Below, piece after piece: positions 40,636 to 48,785 of a DNA stretch of 64,000 nt. Numbering within the stretch: position 1 is the first letter of the stretch; each line of letters starts with the position of its first letter. The notes under the pieces are model-generated. The model ran no database searches, had not been told where the DNA came from, and was given only the letters and a program-made list of their open reading frames with translations. The translations under genes and the position numbers were made by a program. This DNA comes from Streptomyces sp. BV286 (GTDB taxonomy: Bacteria; Actinomycetota; Actinomycetes; Streptomycetales; Streptomycetaceae): assembly GCF_019090165.1 (NCBI RefSeq), contig NZ_JAHRIB010000208.1, forward strand, positions 1 through 64,000, read 5' to 3'.

Positions 40636-41103
40636 ATGGCCGCCACTCAGCGCCGGGGCCGAAGGATCATGATGACTCCCGAGGAGCTGGACGAGTTCCT
40701 GGCCGCCCAGCGCACCTGCCGCGTCGCGACCGTCTCCGCCGACGGCGCGCCGCACGTCAGCACACTGTGGTTCGCCTGGGACGGCAAGTCGCTCTGGCTG
40801 TACTCCATCACCCGGAGCAAGCGGTGGGCCGACCTGCGACGCGATCCCCGGGTGGCCGTGGTCGTCGACACGGGAGAGGAGTACGACGAGCTGCGGGGCG
40901 TCGAGCTGTCGGGCTCGGTCGAGTTCGTCGGCGAGGTGCCGCGCACCGGCGAGCCGTGTCCCGAACTCGACGCCGTGGAGCGGTTGTTCGCCCGTAAGAA
41001 CTTCGGGCTGGACGAGATGCCGCACGACGGCAGACACGCCTGGATGCGGCTGACGCCGGAGGCGACGGCCTCATGGGACTTCCGCAAGCTCGCCTCGCCG
41101 TGA
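40636..41103 (+). CDS. PPOX class split-barrel flavin/F420-binding protein
   Basis: A 155-residue pyridoxamine-5'-phosphate-oxidase-like protein, with 'TCRVATVSADGAPHVSTLWF' (about 27-46), 'LWLYSITRSKRWADLRRDPR' and 'DTGEEYDELRGVEL' as typical FMN/F420-binding segments. GAGGGAACC precedes the ATG. In actinobacteria such proteins are often F420-dependent reductases of varied substrates. The C-terminal 'WDFRKLASP' is common in this group. No operon partner; the LysR gene is convergent to it. Confidence 0.88.
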   Translation: MAATQRRGRRIMMTPEELDEFLAAQRTCRVATVSADGAPHVSTLWFAWDGKSLWLYSITRSKRWADLRRDPRVAVVVDTGEEYDELRGVELSGSVEFVGEVPRTGEPCPELDAVERLFARKNFGLDEMPHDGRHAWMRLTPEATASWDFRKLASP

Positions 41104-41239
41104 CGGGAGGGGGTTCGGGCGGCACGGGCGTCGCCCGCTCTCCCCGCACCCCGGCCCGCATCCCGGGCCCGCGGTCTGCGGCCCGCTGCGTCGCCGGGCG
41201 TGCGCGCACGCCACGCACCATGGCCGACGGCGGGCCGGG

Positions 41240-42142
41240 TCACCCGAGCGCCGAGCCCGCCTTCCGCAGCGCGTCCGCGACCGCCCGGATCGACGGACGG
41301 CGGTCGGCGTCCGCCCGCCACACCGCGTAGACGTGCCGGGTGACCCGGTGCCGCACCGGGACCGTCCGCACGCCTTCCGGCACCGGGCCGCGCCCGAGCC
41401 GGGGCGCGACGCACACCCCGAGCCCCGCCGCGACCAGAGCGAGCTGTGTGTGATGCTCCTCCGCGCGGTGGGCGATCACCGGCTCGATCCCCTTGCCGCG
41501 CAGGGTGAAGAGCAGCCACTCGTGACAGAACTCGCCCTCCTCCCAGGCGATCCACTCGTCGTCGGCCAGGTCCTCGAGGTCCACCTCGGAACGGTCGGCG
41601 AGGGGGTGCCCCGCGGGCATCGCCACATCGGTGGGGTCGTCGAGGAGAGAGGCCTTGACCAGCCCTTCGGGCATGGGCAACGGCTTGTTGTACCAGTCGA
41701 GCACGACGGCCAGGTCGATGTCGCCGCGCAGTACCCCGGCGACCCCGCCCTCCGGCTCCAGCTCGCGGGAGCGGACCCGCAGTGCGGGATGCTCGGACCG
41801 CAGCGCGGCCAGCGCGGCGGGGAACAGCCCGCGCGCCGCCGTCGGGAACGCCGACATCCGCAGCTCACCCACCACCTGCCCGCGCTGCGCCTCCAGGTCG
41901 GACTGGGCGAGCTCGACCTGGGACAGGATGCGCGCGGCGTGGTCGGCGAGCAGCCGCCCGGCGTCGGTGAGACGGACCCCCCGCCCGTTCTTCGCGAGCA
42001 GTTGCTGCCCGACCTCCCGCTCCAGCTTGGACATCTGCTGGGAGACCGCGGAAGTCGTCACGTGCAACCCGTCGGCCGCGCCGCTCACCGAGCCGTGCCG
42101 GGCGAGGGCGTCGAGAGTGCGCAGGCGCTCCAGATTCAACAT
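41240..42142 (-). CDS. LysR family transcriptional regulator
   Basis: A 300-residue LysR regulator. The N-terminal winged helix reads 'LERLRTLDALARHGSVSGAA' and 'SQQMSKLEREVGQQLLAKNG'. The periplasmic-binding-like effector domain follows. It is divergent from a DMT-type exporter gene, the usual pattern of a LysR activator of an efflux gene for amino acids or metabolites. Direct repeats and a short palindrome in the 74-bp space between them are likely binding sites. The inducer is unknown. Confidence 0.93.
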   Translation of the reverse strand: MLNLERLRTLDALARHGSVSGAADGLHVTTSAVSQQMSKLEREVGQQLLAKNGRGVRLTDAGRLLADHAARILSQVELAQSDLEAQRGQVVGELRMSAFPTAARGLFPAALAALRSEHPALRVRSRELEPEGGVAGVLRGDIDLAVVLDWYNKPLPMPEGLVKASLLDDPTDVAMPAGHPLADRSEVDLEDLADDEWIAWEEGEFCHEWLLFTLRGKGIEPVIAHRAEEHHTQLALVAAGLGVCVAPRLGRGPVPEGVRTVPVRHRVTRHVYAVWRADADRRPSIRAVADALRKAGSALG

Positions 42143-42152
42143 GTAAGCAAGA

Positions 42153-42194
42153 CTACGAGATACCGTCCGAGAAATCTCGCTTGTTCTACGAGAT
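42153..42194. promoter_or_regulatory. candidate LysR binding region
   Basis: CTACGAGAT occurs at 42153-42161 and 42186-42194 (33-bp spacing) and flanks a palindrome CGAGA-AA-TCTCG (42168-42179). It spans the divergent space between the LysR gene and the exporter. The three elements are in line with the RBS/ABS pattern of LysR regulators. Confidence 0.6.
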
Positions 42195-42216
42195 CGTCTC
42201 CGTCATCGTGAGACGC

Positions 42217-43188
42217 ATGAGCGCCCCGACCGAGCCCCGGATCCCCCTTCCCACCTCCCCCGACGCCCCTGCGGTTTCATCCCGGGACACCGCGCTCCAC
42301 CCCTGCCCGGCCCTCGACTGGCGCCTGCGGTTCGGCGCGCTCTCCCTCGTCTGGGGCTTCAGCTTCCTTCTGATCAAGGTGGGTACGGATGGGTACGCGC
42401 CGTTCCAGGTGACGCTCGGCCGGCTGCTGTTCGGGACGCTGGTGCTCGCCGCGGCGATGGTCTGGAAGCGCGAGCGCCTGCCGCGCGGTGTACGCACCTG
42501 GGGACATCTGGCGGTCGCGGCCCTGCTCCTGAACGCGCTGCCGTTCTCCCTGTTCGCCTACTCCGAGCTCACGATCCCGTCCACGCTGGCGGGGATCTGC
42601 AACGCGACCTCGCCCCTGTGGGGCATGGCCCTGTCGATGGTCGCCCTCTCCGAGGACCGGCCCACGCGCCGCCGCGTGGCGGGCCTCGGCATCGGTTTCG
42701 TCGGCGTGCTGACGGTGCTCGGCGCCTGGCAGGGTTTCCAGGGCCTGGACGCCGCCGGCACCACGATGGCGTTGCTGGCCTCCCTCAGCTACCCGATCGG
42801 CTGGATCTACGTCCGCCGCACGCTGGCCGGCTCCAGTGAGTCCAACCTGTCGTTGACGGGCGCCCAGTTGCTGATCGCGACGGTCCAACTGGCGGTTGTC
42901 ACACCGCTGTTCACCGAGGCTCCGACCCACTTCGCGCTCGTACCGCTGCTCGCGGTGATCGCGCTGGGCGCCCTCGGCACGGGCCTGGCGGTCCTCATCC
43001 AGTACGGCCTGGTCGCCGAAGTCGGCCCGACCACGGCCCAGATGGTCACGTACTTCATCCCCGTCATCGCCACCGCCGCGGGTGTCGCGATCCTCGGCGA
43101 ATCACTGACCTGGTCGACGCCGGTGGGTGCCGTCATCGTGCTGGCGGGCGCGGCACTCACCCAGTCCAGGCCCAGGACCTCGCCGTAG
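42217..43188 (+). CDS. EamA/DMT family transporter
   Basis: A 323-residue drug/metabolite transporter with two EamA repeats of five helices each: 'LSLVWGFSFLLIKVGTDGYA' begins repeat 1 and 'GALGTGLAVLIQYGLVAEVG' the second half. A ~38-residue polar lead precedes helix 1. Homologues such as RhtA/YdcZ export amino acids or metabolites. ATG 42217 is chosen over upstream TTG 42181 and GTG 42208 because of its position after the operator region. Probable activation by the divergent LysR protein. Confidence 0.9.
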   Translation: MSAPTEPRIPLPTSPDAPAVSSRDTALHPCPALDWRLRFGALSLVWGFSFLLIKVGTDGYAPFQVTLGRLLFGTLVLAAAMVWKRERLPRGVRTWGHLAVAALLLNALPFSLFAYSELTIPSTLAGICNATSPLWGMALSMVALSEDRPTRRRVAGLGIGFVGVLTVLGAWQGFQGLDAAGTTMALLASLSYPIGWIYVRRTLAGSSESNLSLTGAQLLIATVQLAVVTPLFTEAPTHFALVPLLAVIALGALGTGLAVLIQYGLVAEVGPTTAQMVTYFIPVIATAAGVAILGESLTWSTPVGAVIVLAGAALTQSRPRTSP

Positions 43189-43240
43189 GTCCGGGACCTC
43201 GCCCGGCTCCGTGCCTGACCTTCGCCACCGGACACCCCGA

Positions 43241-43296
43241 GCCGAAGGCCAGAGGCCGGGGGCCGGGGGCCGGGGGCCGAAGGCCAGAGGCCGGGG
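43241..43296. repeat. GC-only minisatellite
   Basis: GCCGAAGGCCAGAGGCCGGG occurs at 43241-43260 and 43276-43295, with three tandem CCGGGGG units between. The region lies after the DMT gene and before the convergent MocR gene, so it may act as a composite terminator; its repeat structure is unusual. Confidence 0.7.
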
Positions 43297-43312
43297 CCAA
43301 GGCCGGCGCCGG

Positions 43313-44644
43313 TCAGACGTACCGCCGTGCGGGCGCGGGCCCCACCGCGGCGGCGATCGCGTCCGCCATGGGCCGGGCCTCGTCCACTCCGAGTGTCGAC
43401 ACGGTGATCCGCAGCCCGGGCGGCGCACCCGTCCGGAAGCGGGCCCCCGGCGCCACGGCCCAGCCGGAGTGCAGCAGCCGCGCGACGGCCCCGGTCTCGT
43501 CCGGTACGGGCACCCACACGTTCATGCCACTGCGCCCGTGCGCCTCGATGCCATGCTCCGCGAGCGCGCCGATCAGGGCGTCCCGGCGCCGCCCGTAGGC
43601 GACGGCCACGGCCCGGCTGTCCACCTCGCCGCCCGCCCACAGGTGCACGACGGCCCGCTGCAGCAGTCGGCTCACCCAGCCCGGTCCCAGCCGCTGCCGC
43701 CCCTGGACGCGGTCCAGGGTCTCGGTGTCGCCGGTGACCACGGCCAGCCGCAGGTCGGGCCCGTACGCCTTGGCGACCGAGCGCAGCAGTGCCCAGTGCC
43801 GGGTCACCCCGGCCAGCGGGTGCAGTGGCACGTCGACGATGCGGTGCCCGTGGTCGTCCTCGATGAGCAGGGTCTCCGGGTACTCCCCCAGGACGGCACG
43901 GAGGGCACGCGCGCGCGTGGCGCTCACCGCGGCGCCCGTCGGGTTCTGCGCCCGGTCGGTGACGATCAGGGCCCGCGCGCCGCCCGCCAGGACGGCCCGT
44001 ACGTCGTCGGGCAGCGGCCCTTCGTCGTCGACGCCGACCGGCACGGCCCGCAGCCCGAGGGCCGGGACCAGGTCGAGCACACTGTGCCAGCCCGGATCCT
44101 CGACGGCGACCGCGTCCCCGGGCCGGAGGTGGACGCTGAGCACCCGCTCGATGGCGTCGAGCGATCCCGAGGTGACGAGGACCGGCCCGTCCGGCACACC
44201 GTCCGCGTCCATGTCGGCGCGGGCCGCCCGCGCCAGCTCCGGGTCAACGCCCGCCTCTCCGTACAGCACCGGCCTGCGGTCGGAGAGTTCCGCGGCGGCC
44301 GCGAACGCCTCGGCGAGCGAGGGCAGCAGGGCAGGGTCCGGGTTGCCGTCGGACAGGTTGCGCACCCCGGGCGGTACGTCCGGACGGGCCAGCTCACGGG
44401 CTGTCGTCACCGGCTTGGGGCGTACCCGGCTGCCGCGCCGGCCCGCGGTCTCGATGACCCCGCGCTCCCGCAGCGTGCGGTAGGCGGCCGCGACGGTATT
44501 GGGATTCACGCCCAGCCGGTCCGCCAACTCCCGCATGGGCGGCAGCACTTGACCGGGCTCCAGCTCTCCGGAGCCCACCGCTCGCTCGACGCTGGCCGCA
44601 ATCTCGGCTGCGCGCCTTCCTTCGATCCGATACTCTCCTAGCAC
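43313..44644 (-). CDS. MocR/GntR-type regulator with aminotransferase domain
   Basis: A 443-residue fusion. A GntR winged-helix domain (about 1-75, with 'LADRLGVNPNTVAAAYRTLR') is joined to a PLP-binding class I aminotransferase-like domain. The PLP Lys lies in 'LRSVAKAYGPDLRLA', and the phosphate-contact 'GSLDAIERVL' segment is also recognisable. MocR regulators sense PLP or amino acids; the PdxR branch controls vitamin B6 synthesis. Here the divergent target is a pair of split-barrel flavoprotein genes. A 12-bp palindrome 12 bp upstream of its start is a probable operator. Confidence 0.91.
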   Translation of the reverse strand: MLGEYRIEGRRAAEIAASVERAVGSGELEPGQVLPPMRELADRLGVNPNTVAAAYRTLRERGVIETAGRRGSRVRPKPVTTARELARPDVPPGVRNLSDGNPDPALLPSLAEAFAAAAELSDRRPVLYGEAGVDPELARAARADMDADGVPDGPVLVTSGSLDAIERVLSVHLRPGDAVAVEDPGWHSVLDLVPALGLRAVPVGVDDEGPLPDDVRAVLAGGARALIVTDRAQNPTGAAVSATRARALRAVLGEYPETLLIEDDHGHRIVDVPLHPLAGVTRHWALLRSVAKAYGPDLRLAVVTGDTETLDRVQGRQRLGPGWVSRLLQRAVVHLWAGGEVDSRAVAVAYGRRRDALIGALAEHGIEAHGRSGMNVWVPVPDETGAVARLLHSGWAVAPGARFRTGAPPGLRITVSTLGVDEARPMADAIAAAVGPAPARRYV

Positions 44645-44655
44645 AAAGCAGAGTA

Positions 44656-44667
44656 TGCACTAGTGCA
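44656..44667. promoter_or_regulatory. MocR operator candidate
   Basis: TGCACTAGTGCA, a perfect 12-bp palindrome flanked by GTA and ATAC, 12 bp upstream of the MocR-type gene start and 85 bp before the divergent flavoprotein gene. The ACTAGT core is typical of MocR-type direct/inverted boxes with GTGC-like half sites. Confidence 0.65.
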
Positions 44668-44751
44668 ATACAGGGCGCAAGGCGAGCACGGCATGCCCGA
44701 GCCCACCGCGTACCCACGAGAACAGATGACGACGCTGACCTGGAGAGCACC

Positions 44752-45429
44752 ATGACGGAGACGGCCGCCCCGCACCCCGCCACCTACACCCCGACCGACC
44801 GCACCGTCCCCACCCGCTCCCGGGACCGCGCCGCGTACGACCACGAGATGGTGCACGCGATACTCGACGAGGGGTACGTGGGCCACCTCGGCTTCGTCCG
44901 GGACGGGGCGCCGGTCGTGCTTCCCACGCTGTACGGACGGGTCGGCGAGCGGCTCTACGTGCACGGCTCGACGGGTTCGCGCCCGCTGCGGATGGCGGGT
45001 CAGACCGACCCAGGACTGCCGGTCTGCCTCACGGTCACGCACGTCGACGGGCTGGTGCTGGCCCGCTCGGCGTTCCACCACTCGATCAACTACCGCTCGG
45101 TGGTGGTGCACGGCGTGGCGCACCAGGTGACGGACCCGGACGAGAAGCGGGAGGCGCTGGACGCGCTGGTCGACCACGTGGTGCCCGGCCGCTCGTACGA
45201 CTCCCGGCCCGCCAACGCCAAGGAGCTGGCCGCCACCGCCGTACTGCGCCTGGACCTCGCCGAGGTCTCCGCCAAGCTGCGCACCGGCGGGCCGAACGAC
45301 GAACCGGAGGACCTCGGCCTGCCCCACTGGACCGGCGTCCTCCCGGTCCGCACGAGCTACGGGGCTCCCGTGGCGGCCGACGACCTGGCGCCCGGCATCG
45401 AGGTGCCCGACTACCTGACGACGCTCTGA
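44752..45429 (+). CDS. pyridoxamine 5'-phosphate oxidase family split-barrel protein
   Basis: A 225-residue split-barrel FMN-binding protein of the Pyridox_ox_2 type, with 'GYVGHLGFVRDGAPVVLPTL' (about 40-59) and 'RLYVHGSTGSRPLRMAGQTD' as the flavin-phosphate region. GAGAGCACC precedes the ATG. It may oxidise B6 vitamers or bind flavin to reduce another substrate. Its start is divergent from a MocR regulator that could sense PLP, which makes a link to B6 metabolism attractive. The stop overlaps the next gene's ATG by one base. Confidence 0.9.
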   Translation: MTETAAPHPATYTPTDRTVPTRSRDRAAYDHEMVHAILDEGYVGHLGFVRDGAPVVLPTLYGRVGERLYVHGSTGSRPLRMAGQTDPGLPVCLTVTHVDGLVLARSAFHHSINYRSVVVHGVAHQVTDPDEKREALDALVDHVVPGRSYDSRPANAKELAATAVLRLDLAEVSAKLRTGGPNDEPEDLGLPHWTGVLPVRTSYGAPVAADDLAPGIEVPDYLTTL

Positions 45430-46061
45430 TGCTCATCCATCCCTGGGACGCGTCCCTCGACGACGCCGAGTGGCAGCAGTGGCTGGCCGTCCACGACTTC
45501 GGCCAGCTCGCGGTGAACGGCCTGTCCGGTGAGCCGCCGCACGTCCAGCCGGTCCACTTCGTCCACGACGCCGAGCGCGGTGAGGTCCTCGCCCACCTGG
45601 CCCGCCCGAGCCCGCTGTGGCCCGCGCTCCGGGCCGACCCGCTCGTGACGCTGAGCGTGGTCGACGACTACGTGTTCGTGCCGGGCCCCTGGCAGGCTCC
45701 GCCCGACGCCCCGTCGGACCACGGCACCCCGACGAGCTTCTACGCCGCCGTCCAGCTCCGCTGCACCGCCCATGTGGTGGACGACCCCGCGGAGAAGGCC
45801 GAGCTCCTCAACCGGCAGGTCGGCCACTTCCAGCCGGAGGGCGGCTCGGCCCGCGTGGCCGTCGGGGAGGGCCCGTACGGCCGGATGCTGTCCGGGATTC
45901 GCGGCCTGCGGCTCGAAGTGACCGGCGTACGGGCGAAGTTCAAGTACGCCAATCACCGGTCGGAGGAAATCCAGAACCGTGTCGCGGACGAACTGTCCGA
46001 GAGGGGCGGTCCCGGGGACGCGGCGGCGCGAGCCCACCTGCTGAGGCGGCGCCGGGCCTGA
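45429..46061 (+). CDS. FMN-binding, PaiB-type protein
   Basis: A 210-residue protein of the FMN_bind_2/PaiB family, with 'LIHPWDASLDDAEWQQWLAV' at the N-terminus and 'VQPVHFVHDAERGEVLAHLA' and 'IRGLRLEVTGVRAKFKYANH' as family-typical segments. PaiB of Bacillus was described as a negative regulator of sporulation and degradative enzymes, but biochemical work on the family points to flavin or haem binding. It is the second gene of a two-gene unit with the split-barrel gene, overlapping by one base. A strong terminator follows. Confidence 0.88.
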   Translation: MLIHPWDASLDDAEWQQWLAVHDFGQLAVNGLSGEPPHVQPVHFVHDAERGEVLAHLARPSPLWPALRADPLVTLSVVDDYVFVPGPWQAPPDAPSDHGTPTSFYAAVQLRCTAHVVDDPAEKAELLNRQVGHFQPEGGSARVAVGEGPYGRMLSGIRGLRLEVTGVRAKFKYANHRSEEIQNRVADELSERGGPGDAAARAHLLRRRRA

Positions 46062-46087
46062 CACCGGGTCACCCCGGGAATGACCGT

Positions 46088-46122
46088 GCCGCGCGGGCCC
46101 TACAGGGGTGGGCCCGCGCGGC
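46088..46122. terminator. bidirectional hairpin terminator
   Basis: A 13-bp GC-only stem (46088-46100 with 46110-46122) and a 9-nt loop, placed between the convergent PaiB-type and DMT transporter genes. Confidence 0.85.
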
Positions 46123-46125
46123 TGG

Positions 46126-47145
46126 TCATACGCGCTCGCCGAGTTCGGGGTCCTGCGGCTTGCGGGCGTCGTGGAGACGCGGACGGAGCGGCGCCGGCGC
46201 CTCCTCGGACACTGTCCCGGCGGTCCCCTTGCCCCGTGCCTCGGCGACCGCGAGCCCCGCGACCGATCCGAGCATCAGCAGGGTGCCCGCGACGGTCGCC
46301 GCGGTGATCCGCTCGCCGAGCAGCCCGACGGCGAGCACCGCCGCGCTCACGGGTTCGAGGAGCATGATCACGGAGACGGTGGCCGAGCGGACGACGGCCG
46401 CACCCGCGAAGTACAGGGCGTAGGCGAGGGCGGTCGGGACAGCCGCCACGAACGCCAGCAGCGCGACGACCCTGACGGGTTCCGTGGTGTGCGGTACCAG
46501 TCCCTCGGCGAGAGCGAACGGCAGCAGGCACAGGGTCGTGACGGCGAACGCCCCCACGGTGCCGGCCGACGCGTCGACGCCGCCGCCACGCCCCCACCAG
46601 CGGGTCAGCAAGGTCATGACGGAGTAGCCGACGGCGGAGACGACCGCGAGCGCGATCCCCCACGGCCGGACCGTCGCGTCCCCGCCGCCGAGCACCAGCA
46701 CCGCGAGCCCGGCGAGCGCCCCGGCGACGGCGGCATGTCCGGCCCGCCCGAGCCGCTCTCCCATGGTCAGCCGCGCTCCGAGCGCGATGAGCACAGGCCC
46801 GGCGCCGAGGGTGACGACGGTGGCCACCGCCAGTCCGGTGGCCTCGACGGCGGCGAAGTACGCGGTCTGGAAGACCGCCAGCCCGATGCCCGTGGCACCG
46901 GTCCGCAGCAGGCGGGTACGCAGCCGGGGCCGTGCGAGAGGGTGTGCCAGGCGTCGCAGCGACCGGACGGCGAGCAGCAGGGCCAGGCCGCCCGCGCAGC
47001 GCCAGAAGGACAGAGTGACGGGGCCCATGTCGCTCGAGCGGTAGACGAGCGCGGCGACCGCGCCCGCGGTGCCCCAGGCGGCGCCGGCGACGGTCAGGTA
47101 GAGGAGGCCTCGCCCGAGGGGCAGGCCGGAGACGGCATTCGACAC
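46126..47145 (-). CDS. EamA/DMT family transporter
   Basis: A 339-residue DMT transporter with ten hydrophobic segments, starting '[20 protein letters not shown]' and with '[20 protein letters not shown]' in the second repeat, both typical of the RhtA-like EamA group. GTG 47145 is chosen because GGAGAG lies 4-9 nt before it. It is the second DMT gene in tandem with 47498-48580. About 300 bp upstream begins a candidate leaderless leader peptide with an attenuator-like hairpin, suggesting translational attenuation by an amino-acid signal. Export of an amino acid or metabolite is the family-level inference. Confidence 0.9.
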   Translation of the reverse strand: MSNAVSGLPLGRGLLYLTVAGAAWGTAGAVAALVYRSSDMGPVTLSFWRCAGGLALLLAVRSLRRLAHPLARPRLRTRLLRTGATGIGLAVFQTAYFAAVEATGLAVATVVTLGAGPVLIALGARLTMGERLGRAGHAAVAGALAGLAVLVLGGGDATVRPWGIALAVVSAVGYSVMTLLTRWWGRGGGVDASAGTVGAFAVTTLCLLPFALAEGLVPHTTEPVRVVALLAFVAAVPTALAYALYFAGAAVVRSATVSVIMLLEPVSAAVLAVGLLGERITAATVAGTLLMLGSVAGLAVAEARGKGTAGTVSEEAPAPLRPRLHDARKPQDPELGERV

Positions 47146-47403
47146 GTGTTCTCTCCGCAGATCCGCAGAAGTTCGGGAAAGGACCACGTCCAACGCCGTG
47201 CAGACAGCACGTCAGCGCTTCAGCGGCGTGCGCCGCCGCGGGACGGGCGGCCGTCACGCGCGGCAGGCGGCACGAACACGACGATCACCACGAGCACGGC
47301 GGTGGCCACGGAGATGGCAGTCGATGTGAACGGGACGTCGCCGAGAGCACGGCTGTCGCTTCGGCACGGAGGGTCCTCGGACTTCGTCCGCGGGCAACAC
47401 CGG

Positions 47404-47428
47404 CGCGCCCGGCCGGTGGCCGGGCGCG
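47404..47428 (-). promoter_or_regulatory. attenuator-like hairpin in the leader of the DMT gene
   Basis: An 11-bp perfect GC stem (47404-47414 with 47418-47428) and a 3-nt loop, lying 17 bp after the stop of the 13-codon leader ORF and 258 bp upstream of the transporter start. Competing antiterminator pairing could not be evaluated by eye. Confidence 0.5.
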
Positions 47429-47445
47429 GGTTCCGGACGGCCCGC

Positions 47446-47487
47446 TCAGGCGGCCGGAGGCGGAAGAACGAGAGCGTTCGAATGCAT
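47446..47487 (-). CDS. candidate 13-residue leader peptide
   Basis: An ATG ORF of 13 codons translating to MHSNALVLPPPAA, followed by TGA. It carries Leu(CTC)-Val(GTT)-Leu(CTT) then three Pro codons; CTT and GTT are rare third-base-T codons in this GC-rich genome. A TTGTCG-N18-TAGGCT promoter places the transcript start at or near the A of its ATG, so it would be leaderless. A hairpin follows 17 bp later and a DMT exporter gene lies about 300 bp downstream. The arrangement resembles ribosome-mediated attenuation leaders. No experimental support; a chance ORF is possible. Confidence 0.45.
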   Translation of the reverse strand: MHSNALVLPPPAA

Positions 47488-47494
47488 GATCAAG

Positions 47495-47524
47495 AGCCTA
47501 GACCGCGGTTCCCCGTCCCGACAA
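47495..47524 (-). promoter_or_regulatory. promoter for the leader peptide and DMT gene
   Basis: On the minus strand, -35 TTGTCG (47519-47524), 18-bp spacer and -10 TAGGCT (47495-47500), 7 nt before the leader ATG. The -10 box overlaps the stop codon of the upstream DMT gene. Confidence 0.6.
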
Positions 47525-48580
47525 CTCCCTTTCGGCGTCCCCCGCGGCACGCGCCCCGGGCTCCTGCGAGCCCTCCCCCGCCCCCGGTTCCCCCGGCGCC
47601 TGCGAAGCATCCGCCGGTGTCTGCGAGGTCTTGGCCGGCGTGGAGGTCTGCGCGATCAAGGCACCGCACAGCACGACCGCGCCGCCGATGATCTGGGGCG
47701 CCGAGAGGTGCTCGCCCAGCAGGACCCAGGCGAGCACGGTCGCGACGACCGCCTCCAGGCACGCCACGACCCCCGCCACCTGGGGCGAGAGCCTGCGCAC
47801 CGCCAGGACGCCGGTCATGTAGGCGACGACGGTCGCGATCAGCACGATCCAGCCCAGCAGCAGCGAGGCCGCGACGGCCGTTCCGTCCAGGGCCGCCGTG
47901 CCCGCGAGGACCGACCAGTCCATGCCCCACGGCCGCGCGACGACCGTCAGGACCAGCGCACCGACGAGCAGTCCGTACGCAATGACGCCGAGCGGGGCCG
48001 GCGCCTCCTCGCCCGCGTCGCCGCCCTGGTCGGACAGGACGAAGTAGCCGACCTGGCAGCACGCGGCGCCGAGTGCGAGCAGCAGTCCGAGGACGTCGAA
48101 GCTCAGCCCCGCCCACACTTCGACGACACAGGCCAGACCACCGACGGCGAGGACGACCCCGAGGGCGGCGGCACGGGTGACGGGCCGGCGTTGCACGAAC
48201 CGCACCCAGCCGAGGAGCAGCGCCGGCGCGAGGTACTCGACGAGCAGCGCGACCCCGACGGGTATCCGGGAGATCGAGGCGAAGTAGAAGGCCTGGACGC
48301 CGGCGACGGCCAGCAGTCCGAATCCGGCGAGCAGCGCGGGGCGTTCACGCACCAGCCGCCGGTGGCGCACGGCCAACGGCAGCATGACCAGCGCGGCACC
48401 CGCGACGCGCAGCCACACCACGTGCAGAGGGTCGAGGCCCGCCTCGATCAACGGCTTGGCGGCGACACCGGATCCACCGAACGCGACCGCGGACCCGAGC
48501 GCGAGCCCCAGGCCGATGCCCCTGCCGCGGTTGCCCTGACTGCTCTCTGACGTATGCACCATGATGACAGGCGATGACAT
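47498..48580 (-). CDS. EamA/DMT family transporter
   Basis: A 360-residue DMT transporter, unlike the one at 46126 in sequence but with the same ten-helix plan: 'LGLALGSAVAFGGSGVAAKP' begins repeat 1 and 'QIIGGAVVLCGALIAQ' ends repeat 2. A Pro/Thr/Gly-rich, cytosolic tail of about 45 residues follows. ATG 48580 is chosen because GGGGGTG precedes it; ATG 48562 is possible. Homologues in actinobacteria export amino acids or aromatic metabolites. Its 3' end carries the promoter of the next transcript. Confidence 0.89.
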   Translation of the reverse strand: MSSPVIMVHTSESSQGNRGRGIGLGLALGSAVAFGGSGVAAKPLIEAGLDPLHVVWLRVAGAALVMLPLAVRHRRLVRERPALLAGFGLLAVAGVQAFYFASISRIPVGVALLVEYLAPALLLGWVRFVQRRPVTRAAALGVVLAVGGLACVVEVWAGLSFDVLGLLLALGAACCQVGYFVLSDQGGDAGEEAPAPLGVIAYGLLVGALVLTVVARPWGMDWSVLAGTAALDGTAVAASLLLGWIVLIATVVAYMTGVLAVRRLSPQVAGVVACLEAVVATVLAWVLLGEHLSAPQIIGGAVVLCGALIAQTSTPAKTSQTPADASQAPGEPGAGEGSQEPGARAAGDAERELSGRGTAV

Positions 48581-48785
48581 GAGCGTCACCCCCATTGACA
48601 CCTGTCTCATCGACTGGACGGGCCGACCCCCGGCACGTCGAGGCACCGGAGCACCGAAGTGGGCGTCCAGGATCGGCACGCCGGACGGGCACATCACCGG
48701 CCACACCGTCTCCGCGCGCCGGAGCCCGGGGCGCGCCCCGCGAGCAAGTGGGCCGGAAACGGTTCGGAGGTCCGGTCCGAGTACC

